NCBI RefSeq assembly: GCF_012689525.1
Contig: NZ_CP051515.1
Span: 2,542,001-2,606,000, forward strand
Direction of reading: 5' to 3'
DNA from: Paraburkholderia aromaticivorans
GTDB taxonomy: Bacteria; Pseudomonadota; Gammaproteobacteria; Burkholderiales; Burkholderiaceae
Length of the DNA: 64,000 nucleotides
A program made the position numbers and the translations under genes. Of the stretch, positions 37,170 through 45,772 are shown piece by piece; the first letter of the stretch is position 1, and every line of letters starts with the position of its first letter. The notes beneath the pieces were generated by a model that worked only from the letters and a program-made list of their open reading frames with translations, was not told the origin of the DNA and searched no databases.

Positions 37170-37283
37170 GCCGATTCGATGACCGCCTCAAGGAATTAGG
37201 TCCATTAGAACTTTTTCCGTTGTCTTTGGTATGGAGCAGTCATGTCGCCATAGCCGCGAGTTAATCGGCGCGTGGCGACACAG

Positions 37284-38192
37284 TCAGTGATTGTATTTAA
37301 CGTGCTCGATGAACGCGCGCAGTTTGGGCAAGACCTGGCGTCTGCCTGAGTGGTATAGAAAAACCCCTGGCGTCGTGACGGCGAAGGGCATGAGTAGCGC
37401 TTCCAATCGGCCATCGGCAATCGGCGCTGTGGCAAGCGGTCCGGGCACCTGTGCAAGTCCCACGCCTTGAATCGCCGCTCCGAGGAGCGTCGGATAGTCA
37501 TGCGCGATAAGCGGCCCGGAGACGATTGCCTCAACTGACTTGTTGCCGTCGACAAAAGGCCAAGGCGCGATCGCCCCGTTCGAGCGGCGCATGCGCAGGC
37601 AAGTGTGGTTTCGCAGATCGTCGATGCGCTCTGGCCGACCACATCGACGCAGATAGTCAGGGCTGCCCACGACCATGAACGGGAACGGCGGCGTCAGACG
37701 CACCGCGACCATGTCGCCTTCGATGAACTGGCCCATGCGGACGCCGGCGTCAAATCCTTCGGCCGCGAGGTCGACCAATTCCGCGCTTGCGACGATCTCG
37801 ACCTCGACTTCGGGATAGGCCCGGCAAAACGATGCGATCAGCGGCTCCAACACGATCGGCACGACCGCACTCGGCACCGAGAGGCGCAACAGTCCCGCCG
37901 GTTTTTGTCCGAGTTCACGCGCAAGCTCGCTTGCACCGATGAGTTCTTCGAAGGCGGGCTTCGCCCGCGAAAGGAATCGTTCACCGGCTTCGGTCAGGCC
38001 GACGCTCCGCGTGGTGCGGACGAAAAGCGCGGCGCCGACGCGTGCCTCAAGCATGCGTACCGTTTGGCTGATGGCCGAAGGCGTCACGCCTAGTTCCGCG
38101 GCCGCTCTACGAAAGCTGCGGTGCTGGGCCACGCTCAGGAACGCCTCGACACCGTCGAGCGCGCCTTGCCGGACTGTGAAGTTCTGCTTCAT
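37284..38192 (-). CDS. LysR-family transcriptional regulator
   Basis: A 302-residue LysR regulator. The HTH is SFRRAAAELGVTPSAISQTVRM with the following wing LFVRTTRSVGLTEAGE; the effector domain covers about 92-300, with VPSAVVPIVLEPL and QGVGLAQVPGPLA. It is of the type that regulates divergently transcribed redox or transport genes. The divergent neighbour is the four- or five-helix membrane protein at 38377, across a 184-bp gap, which is therefore a likely target. Confidence 0.9.
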   Translation of the reverse strand: MKQNFTVRQGALDGVEAFLSVAQHRSFRRAAAELGVTPSAISQTVRMLEARVGAALFVRTTRSVGLTEAGERFLSRAKPAFEELIGASELARELGQKPAGLLRLSVPSAVVPIVLEPLIASFCRAYPEVEVEIVASAELVDLAAEGFDAGVRMGQFIEGDMVAVRLTPPFPFMVVGSPDYLRRCGRPERIDDLRNHTCLRMRRSNGAIAPWPFVDGNKSVEAIVSGPLIAHDYPTLLGAAIQGVGLAQVPGPLATAPIADGRLEALLMPFAVTTPGVFLYHSGRRQVLPKLRAFIEHVKYNH

Positions 38193-38376
38193 AACCCGTC
38201 AATATTATCGCGGATAGTCGCTCGCTGAAAGCAGTCCTAGACTCTGCTTGCGGATCAGGAGTGCCGCCCATATCGGCGAACTCGGCACTGAGAATCCCTT
38301 CTGCTGGAAGGCCGGCTCGGTATCCTGACCGCGGTGTTCGAGGCCGCGTCGAGCAACATCTGATAGGAGTTCTGCC

Positions 38377-38931
38377 ATGTCACCCGAAACCCTCTTCCAG
38401 ACACAGCTCGTGCTCGGCTATGTCGCATGGCTGCCTTGCATCATCGTGTACGTCCTGCCCCGGCTCAAGTCGATGGACCGTGCTGGCGCGCAACGCGCCA
38501 TCGCTACGCTGCACAGCTTCCGTTTCTTCGGACTTGCCTTCATCCTTCCGGGCGTCGTCGGCCCCAATCTGCCGGCTGGCTTCTCCCAGTTCGCCGCTTA
38601 TGCTGACTTCGCAACCGGAGTGCTGGCCATCCTGGCCCTGCTCACCTTCAGGACCCGTCCGCTCTTCTGGTTCTTTGTGTTCGCCTTCAATCTCGTGGGG
38701 GCGGCCGACATCATCGTCGACTACTACCACGCGACCCGGATCGGCCTGCCTGCTGTAGCGGGGCAATTTGGCGCCACCTATGCCATCCCGATCATCTACG
38801 TGCCCCTGCTGATGATCACGCACGTCGTCGCGTTCTATTTGTTCATGCGTCCACGCACGAAGGCGGCTTGGCTTGCGCCGGTGATGCGGCCTCTCGGGCT
38901 GGATCAGACACGCGAGATGCCTCCCATGTGA
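38377..38931 (+). CDS. Small integral membrane protein, function unknown
   Basis: A 184-residue protein with about five hydrophobic helices: LVLGYVAWLPCIIVYVLP, FFGLAFILPGVVGPNL, FATGVLAILALLTF, FWFFVFAFNLVGAADIIV and PIIYVPLLMITHVVAFYLF. There is no recognisable catalytic motif, though conserved-looking His and Asp residues lie in helix 4 and the following loop (DIIVDYYHATR). It starts 15 bp or less after an AGGAG sequence (ATAGGAGTTCTGCC), a good ribosome-binding site. Divergent from the LysR gene at 37284, it may be induced by it. I do not recognise a named family. Confidence 0.75.
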   Translation: MSPETLFQTQLVLGYVAWLPCIIVYVLPRLKSMDRAGAQRAIATLHSFRFFGLAFILPGVVGPNLPAGFSQFAAYADFATGVLAILALLTFRTRPLFWFFVFAFNLVGAADIIVDYYHATRIGLPAVAGQFGATYAIPIIYVPLLMITHVVAFYLFMRPRTKAAWLAPVMRPLGLDQTREMPPM

Positions 38932-38967
38932 ACGGTCGCTATCGGCGAATCCAGACATGACCGAACC

Positions 38968-39003
38968 TTGACACCAAGACATCATGACGTCATGATGTCT
39001 CAC
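38968..39003 (+). promoter_or_regulatory. GntR promoter with perfect 24-bp palindromic operator
   Basis: TTGACA at 38968-38973 is a perfect -35 box; 17 bp later CATGAT at 38991-38996 matches four of six -10 positions. Between and across them, 38977-39000 is a perfect 24-bp palindrome with half-site AGACATCATGAC. A repressor here would block RNA polymerase directly. Transcription should start at about 39003-39004, which is the GntR start codon, so the message may be leaderless. Confidence 0.65.
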
Positions 39004-39750
39004 ATGACCACGGACCGCAGCAACCAGCTCCCTCTCTACGCGCAAGTCGAAGCGACCCTCGCCGCACGCATCGCCGACGGCACCTATCCGCCGGGCACCC
39101 AACTCCCCAACGAAGCCAGCCTGCTCGCCACGTTCAATATCAGCCGCACCACCCTGCAGAAGACCGTGCAAAACCTGATCGCGCGCGACCTGATCGAAAT
39201 CCGCCGCGGCAAGGGCACCTTCGTCACCCAACCGCGCCTGACCCGGCCGCTCACCGAACTGAGCGGCTTCGTCGAAGACATGCGCGCGCACGGCCGTCAT
39301 CCGACCGCCCGGCTGGTCGGCAAGCAGATCGAACAGGCCAGCGAAGCCGTGGCCGGCAAGCTGTCGCTCGAACCCGGCACGCCTGTCGTGCATATCAGGC
39401 GCGTGCGCCTCGCCGACGGCACCCCGCTCTCGCTCGATGAAACCTGGCTGCCGCAAGACATCGGCGAAAAGATCATGGAAGACGATCTGGAAGCCGAGCC
39501 GATCTTTACGCTGCTCGAGCAAAAGTACGGCATGCCGCTGATCGAGGCGGAGTACCGCCTCGAAGCGATCGCCGCCGACAAAACCATCGCGCGGGCGCTC
39601 GACATCGCGCCCGGCAGTCCGATCTTCCTCATCGAGCGCACCTCGTATGGCGACGGCAACCGTCCCGTCGACTACGAAAAGCTCTACTACCGCGGCGATC
39701 AGATCCAGTTCGTCACCCGCCTCGCCCGGCGCAAGCCGCGCGGCCAATGA
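39004..39750 (+). CDS. GntR-family regulator, HutC/UTRA subfamily
   Basis: A 248-residue regulator. Residues 5-75 form the GntR winged HTH (LPLYAQVEATLAARIADGTY, NEASLLATFNISRTTLQ, IRRGKGTFV). A UTRA effector domain follows (LTRPLTELSGFVEDMRAHGR, PVVHIRRVRLADG, IFLIERTSYG, PVDYEKLYYRGD). The ATG at 39004 is preferred; in-frame ATGs at 38992 and 38995 and a TTG at 38968 lie inside the operator/promoter. There is no Shine-Dalgarno sequence, which fits a leaderless message. The stop overlaps the start of the broken TauE remnant by 4 bp, so its former target operon was probably that transporter. Confidence 0.9.
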   Translation: MTTDRSNQLPLYAQVEATLAARIADGTYPPGTQLPNEASLLATFNISRTTLQKTVQNLIARDLIEIRRGKGTFVTQPRLTRPLTELSGFVEDMRAHGRHPTARLVGKQIEQASEAVAGKLSLEPGTPVVHIRRVRLADGTPLSLDETWLPQDIGEKIMEDDLEAEPIFTLLEQKYGMPLIEAEYRLEAIAADKTIARALDIAPGSPIFLIERTSYGDGNRPVDYEKLYYRGDQIQFVTRLARRKPRGQ

Positions 39751-40135
39751 CCGGCGCGGCGGCGATGGATCTGCACTACACGTTATGGCTGTTCGCGGTG
39801 TCGCTTGGCGCGAGCGCGCTGGGCGGCATGCTCGGCATGGCGAGCGGCATTTTCATCGTGCCGGTCCTGACCATGTTCGGCCACGTCGATATCCACGTCG
39901 CGATCGGCGCAAAGATTCCCGCGATGGATACCGCCCTGCGCCGAGTGCCGGTCATCCGGCATCGGCCGGAATGTCGATCGTGACTATCGGCATCGCGCTT
40001 TTTATCCTGCTGCCGGTAATGCGGCTTATATTGATGTTAGGCGTGTTCCTGCATCAACGGGATTACCGGTTCAGCGCGATCGCCGCACTCGTGCTGGCGA
40101 TCGTGGCAGTGGGATTGGTGGTTGGCGCGGCATGA
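39747..40135 (+). pseudogene. Deletion remnant: TauE/SafE N-terminus joined to DUF1634 C-terminus
   Basis: The first frame opens MTGAAAMDLHYTLWLFAVSL and runs into GGMLGMASGIFIVPVLTMFG, the N-terminal helix of a TauE/SafE-type transporter, but ends after 78 residues at 39983 instead of about 260. A second frame from 39971 reads MSIVTIGIALFILLPVMRLI and then HQRDYRFSAIAALVLAI, the C-terminal part of the DUF1634 membrane protein normally encoded after TauE. The missing middle suggests one internal deletion of roughly 0.9 kb, with the joint near 39915-39970. Neither piece should work as a transporter. The identity of both halves is from family memory. Confidence 0.7.
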
Positions 40136-40243
40136 AATGCGCGGCACGCACGCGCCCTGGTATGATGCCCATCGCGCGCCTTTCGTGGAGTTCGGTTCGC
40201 CGTCGCTCCTCACGCTGCTTTTCCCATCGTCACGAGAACCATC

Positions 40244-40510
40244 ATGCCCGCCCAACACGACAAAGTCCCCGCTGCCAGCGCCACGCCGGACAAGGCCCCG
40301 CGCAAGGTTCTGCCGATTGCCGTGCGCAATCTCCTGATGGTGGCCGTCGGCGTCGCGGTCTTCTCGATCGTAGCGACCGTCGTGCTTTACGGTCCGATTA
40401 CGTACGGTGATGAGATTCCGAACTTCGGCGTCATTCTCATGCTGACGGTGCCGGTAATTGCGGGCGTGGCGTTCCGGGTCGGGCTGGATGCGTGGCTGGA
40501 TCGGAAGTGA
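40244..40510 (+). CDS. Small two-helix membrane protein
   Basis: An 88-residue protein with a charged N-terminus (DKAPRKVLPIAVRN) and two membrane helices, LLMVAVGVAVFSIVATVVLY and FGVILMLTVPVIAGVAFRV. No family motif is visible. It starts at ATG 40244, 108 bp after the TauE/DUF1634 remnant, and is convergent with the sensor kinase gene at 40554. Codon use is like its neighbours, which supports a real gene. Function unknown. Confidence 0.65.
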   Translation: MPAQHDKVPAASATPDKAPRKVLPIAVRNLLMVAVGVAVFSIVATVVLYGPITYGDEIPNFGVILMLTVPVIAGVAFRVGLDAWLDRK

Positions 40511-40553
40511 AGGACGGCCGCCTCGACAGCATGTCGTTTGAAAGCTGCCATCC

Positions 40554-41909
40554 CTAGCGCGTCGAGCCGCTAAGCGGCAACACCACCCACACCTCAAGCC
40601 CGCCACCTTGGCGCGCATGAAACTCCAGACGGCCGCCATGCAGCCGCGCGATCCGCTCGACGATCGCCAGTCCCAACCCGGTGCCGCCGCTATGCGAACG
40701 CGCATTGCGGCCGCGCTGGAACGGCGCCTTCAGTTGCTCCAGCTCCTGCGCTGACAGACCTTTGCCGCGATCGCCGACTGCAACGTACACCGCCTCGCGC
40801 GTGGCCCAGCTTCGCACCGCCAATCCGCTTCCGCCGTACACGATCGCGTTCTGCATCAGGTTCATCAGCAGCCGCATCATGCTGATCGGGCGGTACGGCA
40901 CAGCGGGCAAAGTCGCGAGCGACAGCTCGAACTCGTGGCCCAGCCCCGCGAAATCCCCTGCCAGCCGTTCGATCAACGCATTCAGATCGCCGGGTTCCGG
41001 CTGCTGTCGCTCACCGCTGCCCGCGTAATCCATGAACTGCTGCAAGATCGTTTCGATCTGATCGAGATACGATTCGGCGGCGACCACGAAGCTGCTGTCG
41101 CTGCCGTTGGGCATCGCCATCGCCATCGAAAGGCGCAGCTTGGTCAACGGCGTGCGGATGTCGTGCGAGATGCCCGCGAGCATCAGCGCGCGCGTCGCCT
41201 CGGCTTGCTGCAACGCCTGCGTCATCTGATTGAAGGCGCCGCTCACCGTGGCGATTTCCGTGGGGCCGTCGGTCGGCAGCGGCGCGGGCGTTTCGCCGGC
41301 GCTGACGCGGCGCGCCGCGCGCGTCAACTCCTGGAGCGGCCGGTTGAGGTGGCGCTGAATCAGGTAGCCGGTCAACGCCGCCAGCGCGCCCAATCCGAGC
41401 GACAGCACGATGGCGGCGTCGAGTCCGCTGCCCTGCGCGTCTTCGGGAATCGGCAGCGCGATCCAGTATGGCGCTTGTGGCGCATCGGCCGGCGCGTGCA
41501 TGCGGATCCACAGGCGCTGGCCGCCGACGCTTTGCCAGCGCGCCGGCATGTCGGCGGGCAGATGCGCGCGCAAGCTCTCAAGAAAGACGTTGCGCTGATA
41601 GGTGACATACGCGCGCAAGAGATTCGGCGGCGGCTCGGCGGCGGCTTCGTCCGGTGCCTGCGCGCGCGCGTCGAGGCGAGCCGTCAATCCACGACGCGCA
41701 TCGGGCGGCGTGGCGGCGAGCAGGTTGTCGAGCGTGGTCACATAAGTGGCGAACACGGCGGCCGCGCGCTCGACGCGAGGCCGCTGCACGTAGTGCAGCA
41801 ACACGCCGAGCGAGCACACCTGGCTCAACATCACGAGCGCGATCAGCAGCGCGATATTGCGCGCCAGCAGCGTTCTCGGCAGCAACCTGTGCATCAGCGA
41901 GCGCGTCAT
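40554..41909 (-). CDS. EnvZ-like sensor histidine kinase of the RND efflux operon
   Basis: A 451-residue inner-membrane kinase. Helix 1 is NIALLIALVMLSQVCSLGVL, a periplasmic sensor of about 130 residues follows, helix 2 is AAIVLSLGLGALAALTGYLI, then HAMP, the phospho-acceptor His in GISHDIRTPLTKLR, and HATPase motifs (NLMQNAIVYG, VGDRGKGL, GGTGLGLAIV). The start ATG 41909 overlaps the response-regulator stop (ATGA). It is the last gene of the five-gene efflux operon, so it probably autoregulates pump expression through the regulator. Confidence 0.92.
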   Translation of the reverse strand: MTRSLMHRLLPRTLLARNIALLIALVMLSQVCSLGVLLHYVQRPRVERAAAVFATYVTTLDNLLAATPPDARRGLTARLDARAQAPDEAAAEPPPNLLRAYVTYQRNVFLESLRAHLPADMPARWQSVGGQRLWIRMHAPADAPQAPYWIALPIPEDAQGSGLDAAIVLSLGLGALAALTGYLIQRHLNRPLQELTRAARRVSAGETPAPLPTDGPTEIATVSGAFNQMTQALQQAEATRALMLAGISHDIRTPLTKLRLSMAMAMPNGSDSSFVVAAESYLDQIETILQQFMDYAGSGERQQPEPGDLNALIERLAGDFAGLGHEFELSLATLPAVPYRPISMMRLLMNLMQNAIVYGGSGLAVRSWATREAVYVAVGDRGKGLSAQELEQLKAPFQRGRNARSHSGGTGLGLAIVERIARLHGGRLEFHARQGGGLEVWVVLPLSGSTR

Positions 41910-42619
41910 GAGTCGACGTCCGCGATCAGCATGTAGCCGACACCCCACACGGTCTTGATGAAGCGCGGCTTGGACGGATCGTCCTCAACGATCTGCCTGA
42001 GCCGCAGCACCTGCACGTCGATGCTGCGATCGAGCGCATCGTGCTCGCGGCCCCGCGCGCGCGCCAGCAGATTGTCGCGGCTCACCGGCCGGTTCGGCGA
42101 CGACGCTAGCGCGATCAGCAGCAGCATCTGCGCCGAGTGAATGTCCAGCAACTCGCCCGCGCGCGACAACTGCTGCTTGCCGACGTCGAGCGAGAAATCG
42201 CCGAAGCTCACGCTTTGCGACGTCACGGTGACCTCGCCCGAGGCGATCTTCTGGCGCCGCAGCAGCGCGTTGATGCGCGCCACCAGTTCACGCGGCAGGA
42301 ACGGTTTGGCGAGGTAGTCGTCGGCACCGGTTTCGAGGCCGACCACGCGGTCGAGCGGATCGCCCTTCGCGGTCAGCATCAGGATCGGCAAGGTCTGGCC
42401 CTGCTCGCGCAGGCGGGCGCAAATGGCAAGGCCGTCCTCTTCGCCGATCATCAGATCGAGCACCAGCAGATCGAAGGGCTCACGCTCGAGGTAGCGGTCG
42501 AGACGCTTGCCGTCCTCCGCGACGCGCACGTCGAAGCCGTGCCCGCGCAGAAAGCGCTGCAGCATGTTGCGCAATTCGACTTCGTCGTCGAGCACGATGA
42601 TTTTGGCGGGGCGATCCAT
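41906..42619 (-). CDS. OmpR-family response regulator of the RND efflux operon
   Basis: A 237-residue regulator. The receiver domain has the acidic pair IIVLDDE, the phospho-acceptor Asp in LVLDLMIGEEDG, the switch Thr in LMLTAKGD and the Lys in LAKPF. The C-terminal winged helix ends RFIKTVWGVGYML, typical of the OmpR/PhoB group. It follows the RND transporter by 21 bp and overlaps the kinase start. It probably binds upstream of the outer-membrane factor gene (48437) and controls the operon. Confidence 0.93.
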   Translation of the reverse strand: MDRPAKIIVLDDEVELRNMLQRFLRGHGFDVRVAEDGKRLDRYLEREPFDLLVLDLMIGEEDGLAICARLREQGQTLPILMLTAKGDPLDRVVGLETGADDYLAKPFLPRELVARINALLRRQKIASGEVTVTSQSVSFGDFSLDVGKQQLSRAGELLDIHSAQMLLLIALASSPNRPVSRDNLLARARGREHDALDRSIDVQVLRLRQIVEDDPSKPRFIKTVWGVGYMLIADVDS

Positions 42620-42640
42620 GTGAAGGCTCCTCGATTCAGG

Positions 42641-45600
42641 CTAGGCGTCGGGCGGCGTTTGCCGTGCCGCATGCCGTTCGCCCAAGCGCTGCAACAGCAC
42701 ATAGAACGACGGAATGAACAGCACGGCGATGCAGGTGGAAGCGAGCATCCCCGAAAATACCGCAATCCCGAGCGAGCGTCGCGCGCTGGCGCTCGCGCCG
42801 GTGGCGATCACGAGCGGCACCACGCCGAGAATGAACGCGAACGAGGTCATCATGATCGGCCGGAACCGCAGGCGCGCGGCTTCGATCGCCGCCTCCGCAA
42901 TGCCGACGCCCTGCGCGCGCAGATGCCGCGCGAACTCGACGATCAGAATGGCGTTCTTCGCCGACAACGCGATCAGCAGCACGAGACCGATCTGCGTGTA
43001 CAGATTGTTGGCGGCGCCGAGCGCGGCCAGCGTGCCCGCCGTGCCGAGCAAGGCCAGCGGCACCGCCAGCACCACGGCGACCGGTAGCAGCCAGCTTTCG
43101 TATTGCGCGGCCAGCACGCAGAACACCAGCAACACGCCCACGGCGAACACCCAGTACGCGGAGTTGCCGACCAGTTTCTCCTGATACGACATCGCGGTCC
43201 ATTCATAGCCGATGCCCGCCGGCAGAATGCGCGCGGCTTCCTGCTCGAACGCACGAATCGCGTCGCCCGTGCTGTAGCCGGCCGCCGGATTGCCGTTGAT
43301 GGCCGCGGCCGGCGCGAGGTTGTACAGCGTCGCCACCGCCGGGCCGACGCTCGTATGCGCGTCGATGAAGGTGCCCAGTTCGACCATATGACCGCTATTG
43401 CTGCGAATCTGCAAGCGGCGAATGTCGTCGGTTTCGCGGCGGAATGCGCCGTCGGCCTGCACGAATACCGGGAACGTATGGTTGAAGGTGGTGAACTGGT
43501 TGACGTAGCTGGATCCGACATAGTCCTGCAGCAGGTCGAACACATTGCCGACCGGCACTTGCAGCGACTCCGCCTTGGCGCGATCGAGCGTGAGTTCGAC
43601 GGTCGGCACCGACGCGCGGAACGGACTGAACACGCGCTGTAATTCGGGCCGCTTCGACACGCCAGCGATCAGCGCGTCGGTGGCATCCTGCAGACGCTGA
43701 TAGTTTTGCGAGCCGTCGGTCAGCATGACCTGCATCTGCACACCGCCGCTGTTGCCGAGACCCTGGATCGGCGGCGGCACGATCACCACCGAGCGGATGT
43801 CGGGCAGCTTCGCCAGCTCGCTATTCATGCGCAAATAAAGCGAGCGCAGGTCTTCGCCTTTGCCGCGCTTGCTCCAGTCGTCGAGTGTCACGTAGATCAG
43901 CGCGGAATTCGGCAGCGAGGCGTTGTTGTCCAAAGGCGAGATGCCGCCGATCGACACCACATGGCTCACACCCGGAATCGCGCCGATCCGCTTCTCGATC
44001 TGCGTGCTCGCCTCGCGCGTGCGTCCGAGCGAAGCGGCGTCGGCGAGTTGCGCGGCGATCAGCACGTAGCCTTGGTCTTCGAGCGGAATGAAGCTGGTGG
44101 GAATGCGCGTCAACAGGAAAGCGGAGCCCGCGCCGAGTACCAGCGCGATCACCAGCGCCAGCCCGCAGCGCGCGACGAACCACGACACCACCCGCACGTA
44201 GCCCTTTTCGACGCGCGCGTAACCCTTGTCGAACACGCGATACACGATATTCGGCTTGCCAGGCCGCGCATGCCGCAGCCAGCGCACGCTTTGCACCGGC
44301 TTGAGCGTGACCGCGTTGATCGCGCTAATTACCGTGGTTGCCACGACTACCAAGGCAAATTGACGGTACATCTGTCCGGTCACGCCACCGAGAAACGCCG
44401 ACGGCAGAAACACCGAGATCAGCACCAGCGTAATGCCGACGATCGGGCCAAGCAGTTCATGCATGGCGTCGATGGCGGCCTGCTTCGGCGTCTTACCCTG
44501 CTCGATGTGCTGCGTGATGCCTTCGACCACCACGATTGCATCGTCCACCACGATACCGATGGCCAGCACGATCGCGAACAAGGTCAGCAGGTTGATCGAG
44601 AAGCCGAGCATATAGATCGCGCCGAACGTGCCGATGATGGTCACCGGAATCGTCGTGGCCGGCACCAGCATCGCGCGCCAGTTCTGCAAAAACAGCAGGA
44701 TCACCGCGAGCACGAGCAGGGCCGCTTCGAACAGCGTCTTGTACACGTCGATCACCGATTGCCGCACGAAGGTGGTCGTATCGAACGGCAACTGGTAACT
44801 GACGCCCTTCGGCATGTCTTTCGAGAGACGCGCCATGGTCGCCTTCACCGCGTTGCCGACTTCCAGCGCATTTGCTTCGGGTAACTGATAAATGGCGATG
44901 CCTGCGGCCGGCTTGCCGTCGAGATTGAAGAACTGTCCGTAACTGGACGAGCCGAGTTCGGTGTGCCCCACGTCGCGAATCCGCACGAAATGGCCGCCGT
45001 TATCCGGATCGGCCTTGACAATGATGTCGTCGAATTCATGTGGATCGGAGAGCGCGCCGTGCATCGTCACCGTGAGCTGGAATGCCTGGCCGCCCGAGTT
45101 CGGCTCGGAACCGAGCTGGCCCGCGCTCACGTCCTTGCTCTGGCTCTGGATCGCGTTCATCACGTCGGCGGCGGTCAGGTTACGCTCGCTGAGCTTCTGC
45201 GGATCGAGCCACACGCGCATGCTGTACTGCCCAGTGCCGAACACGGTCACATCGCCCACGCCCGGCAAACGCGCGAGCGTATCGCGCAGATAGATCACCG
45301 CGTAGTTGCTCAGAAACAGCGAATCGTATTTCGGATCCGGCGATTGCAGCGTGTAGAGCTGGAGGATCGCGGTCGAACGCTTGCGCACGGTCACGCCCTG
45401 CTGCTGCACCGCCTGCGGCAATTGCGCAGTCGCCGCCGAGACGCGGTTCTGCACCAGCACCTGCGCCTTGTCGACATCCGTGCCGACAGCGAAAGTGACG
45501 GTGAGCGTGTAGGTGCCGTCGTTGGTGCTGGTCGACTGCATGTACAGCGCGTTTTCCACGCCGTTGACCTGGGTTTCGATCGGCAGCGCCACGCGGTTGG

Positions 45601-45772
45601 TCAGCGTCGCGGCGCTGGCGCCGGGAAAGCGCGCCACCACCTGCACGGTCGGCGGCGTGATGGGCGGATATTGCGCGATCGGCAGATTGATCAGCGCGAC
45701 GGCACCGAGCAGCATCACGATCAGCGCGATCACATTGGCAAGGACCGGCCGCTCGACGAAGAAGCGGATCAT
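42641..45772 (-). CDS. RND efflux transporter, HAE1 family (inner membrane)
   Basis: A 1043-residue proton-driven pump with two symmetric halves. It opens MIRFFVERPVLANVIALIVM; helix 4 has the proton-relay pair IGIVVDDAIVVVEG; LPIAQYPPITPPTV begins the porter domain; FAFILGVVPLVIA and LFIPSFYVLLQRL are late helices. The order outer factor, adaptor, pump is standard for antibiotic or solvent efflux (MexB/AcrB-like), and both DD residues are present. The exact substrate cannot be read from sequence. Its ATG overlaps the adaptor stop by 4 bp. Confidence 0.95.
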   Translation of the reverse strand: MIRFFVERPVLANVIALIVMLLGAVALINLPIAQYPPITPPTVQVVARFPGASAATLTNRVALPIETQVNGVENALYMQSTSTNDGTYTLTVTFAVGTDVDKAQVLVQNRVSAATAQLPQAVQQQGVTVRKRSTAILQLYTLQSPDPKYDSLFLSNYAVIYLRDTLARLPGVGDVTVFGTGQYSMRVWLDPQKLSERNLTAADVMNAIQSQSKDVSAGQLGSEPNSGGQAFQLTVTMHGALSDPHEFDDIIVKADPDNGGHFVRIRDVGHTELGSSSYGQFFNLDGKPAAGIAIYQLPEANALEVGNAVKATMARLSKDMPKGVSYQLPFDTTTFVRQSVIDVYKTLFEAALLVLAVILLFLQNWRAMLVPATTIPVTIIGTFGAIYMLGFSINLLTLFAIVLAIGIVVDDAIVVVEGITQHIEQGKTPKQAAIDAMHELLGPIVGITLVLISVFLPSAFLGGVTGQMYRQFALVVVATTVISAINAVTLKPVQSVRWLRHARPGKPNIVYRVFDKGYARVEKGYVRVVSWFVARCGLALVIALVLGAGSAFLLTRIPTSFIPLEDQGYVLIAAQLADAASLGRTREASTQIEKRIGAIPGVSHVVSIGGISPLDNNASLPNSALIYVTLDDWSKRGKGEDLRSLYLRMNSELAKLPDIRSVVIVPPPIQGLGNSGGVQMQVMLTDGSQNYQRLQDATDALIAGVSKRPELQRVFSPFRASVPTVELTLDRAKAESLQVPVGNVFDLLQDYVGSSYVNQFTTFNHTFPVFVQADGAFRRETDDIRRLQIRSNSGHMVELGTFIDAHTSVGPAVATLYNLAPAAAINGNPAAGYSTGDAIRAFEQEAARILPAGIGYEWTAMSYQEKLVGNSAYWVFAVGVLLVFCVLAAQYESWLLPVAVVLAVPLALLGTAGTLAALGAANNLYTQIGLVLLIALSAKNAILIVEFARHLRAQGVGIAEAAIEAARLRFRPIMMTSFAFILGVVPLVIATGASASARRSLGIAVFSGMLASTCIAVLFIPSFYVLLQRLGERHAARQTPPDA

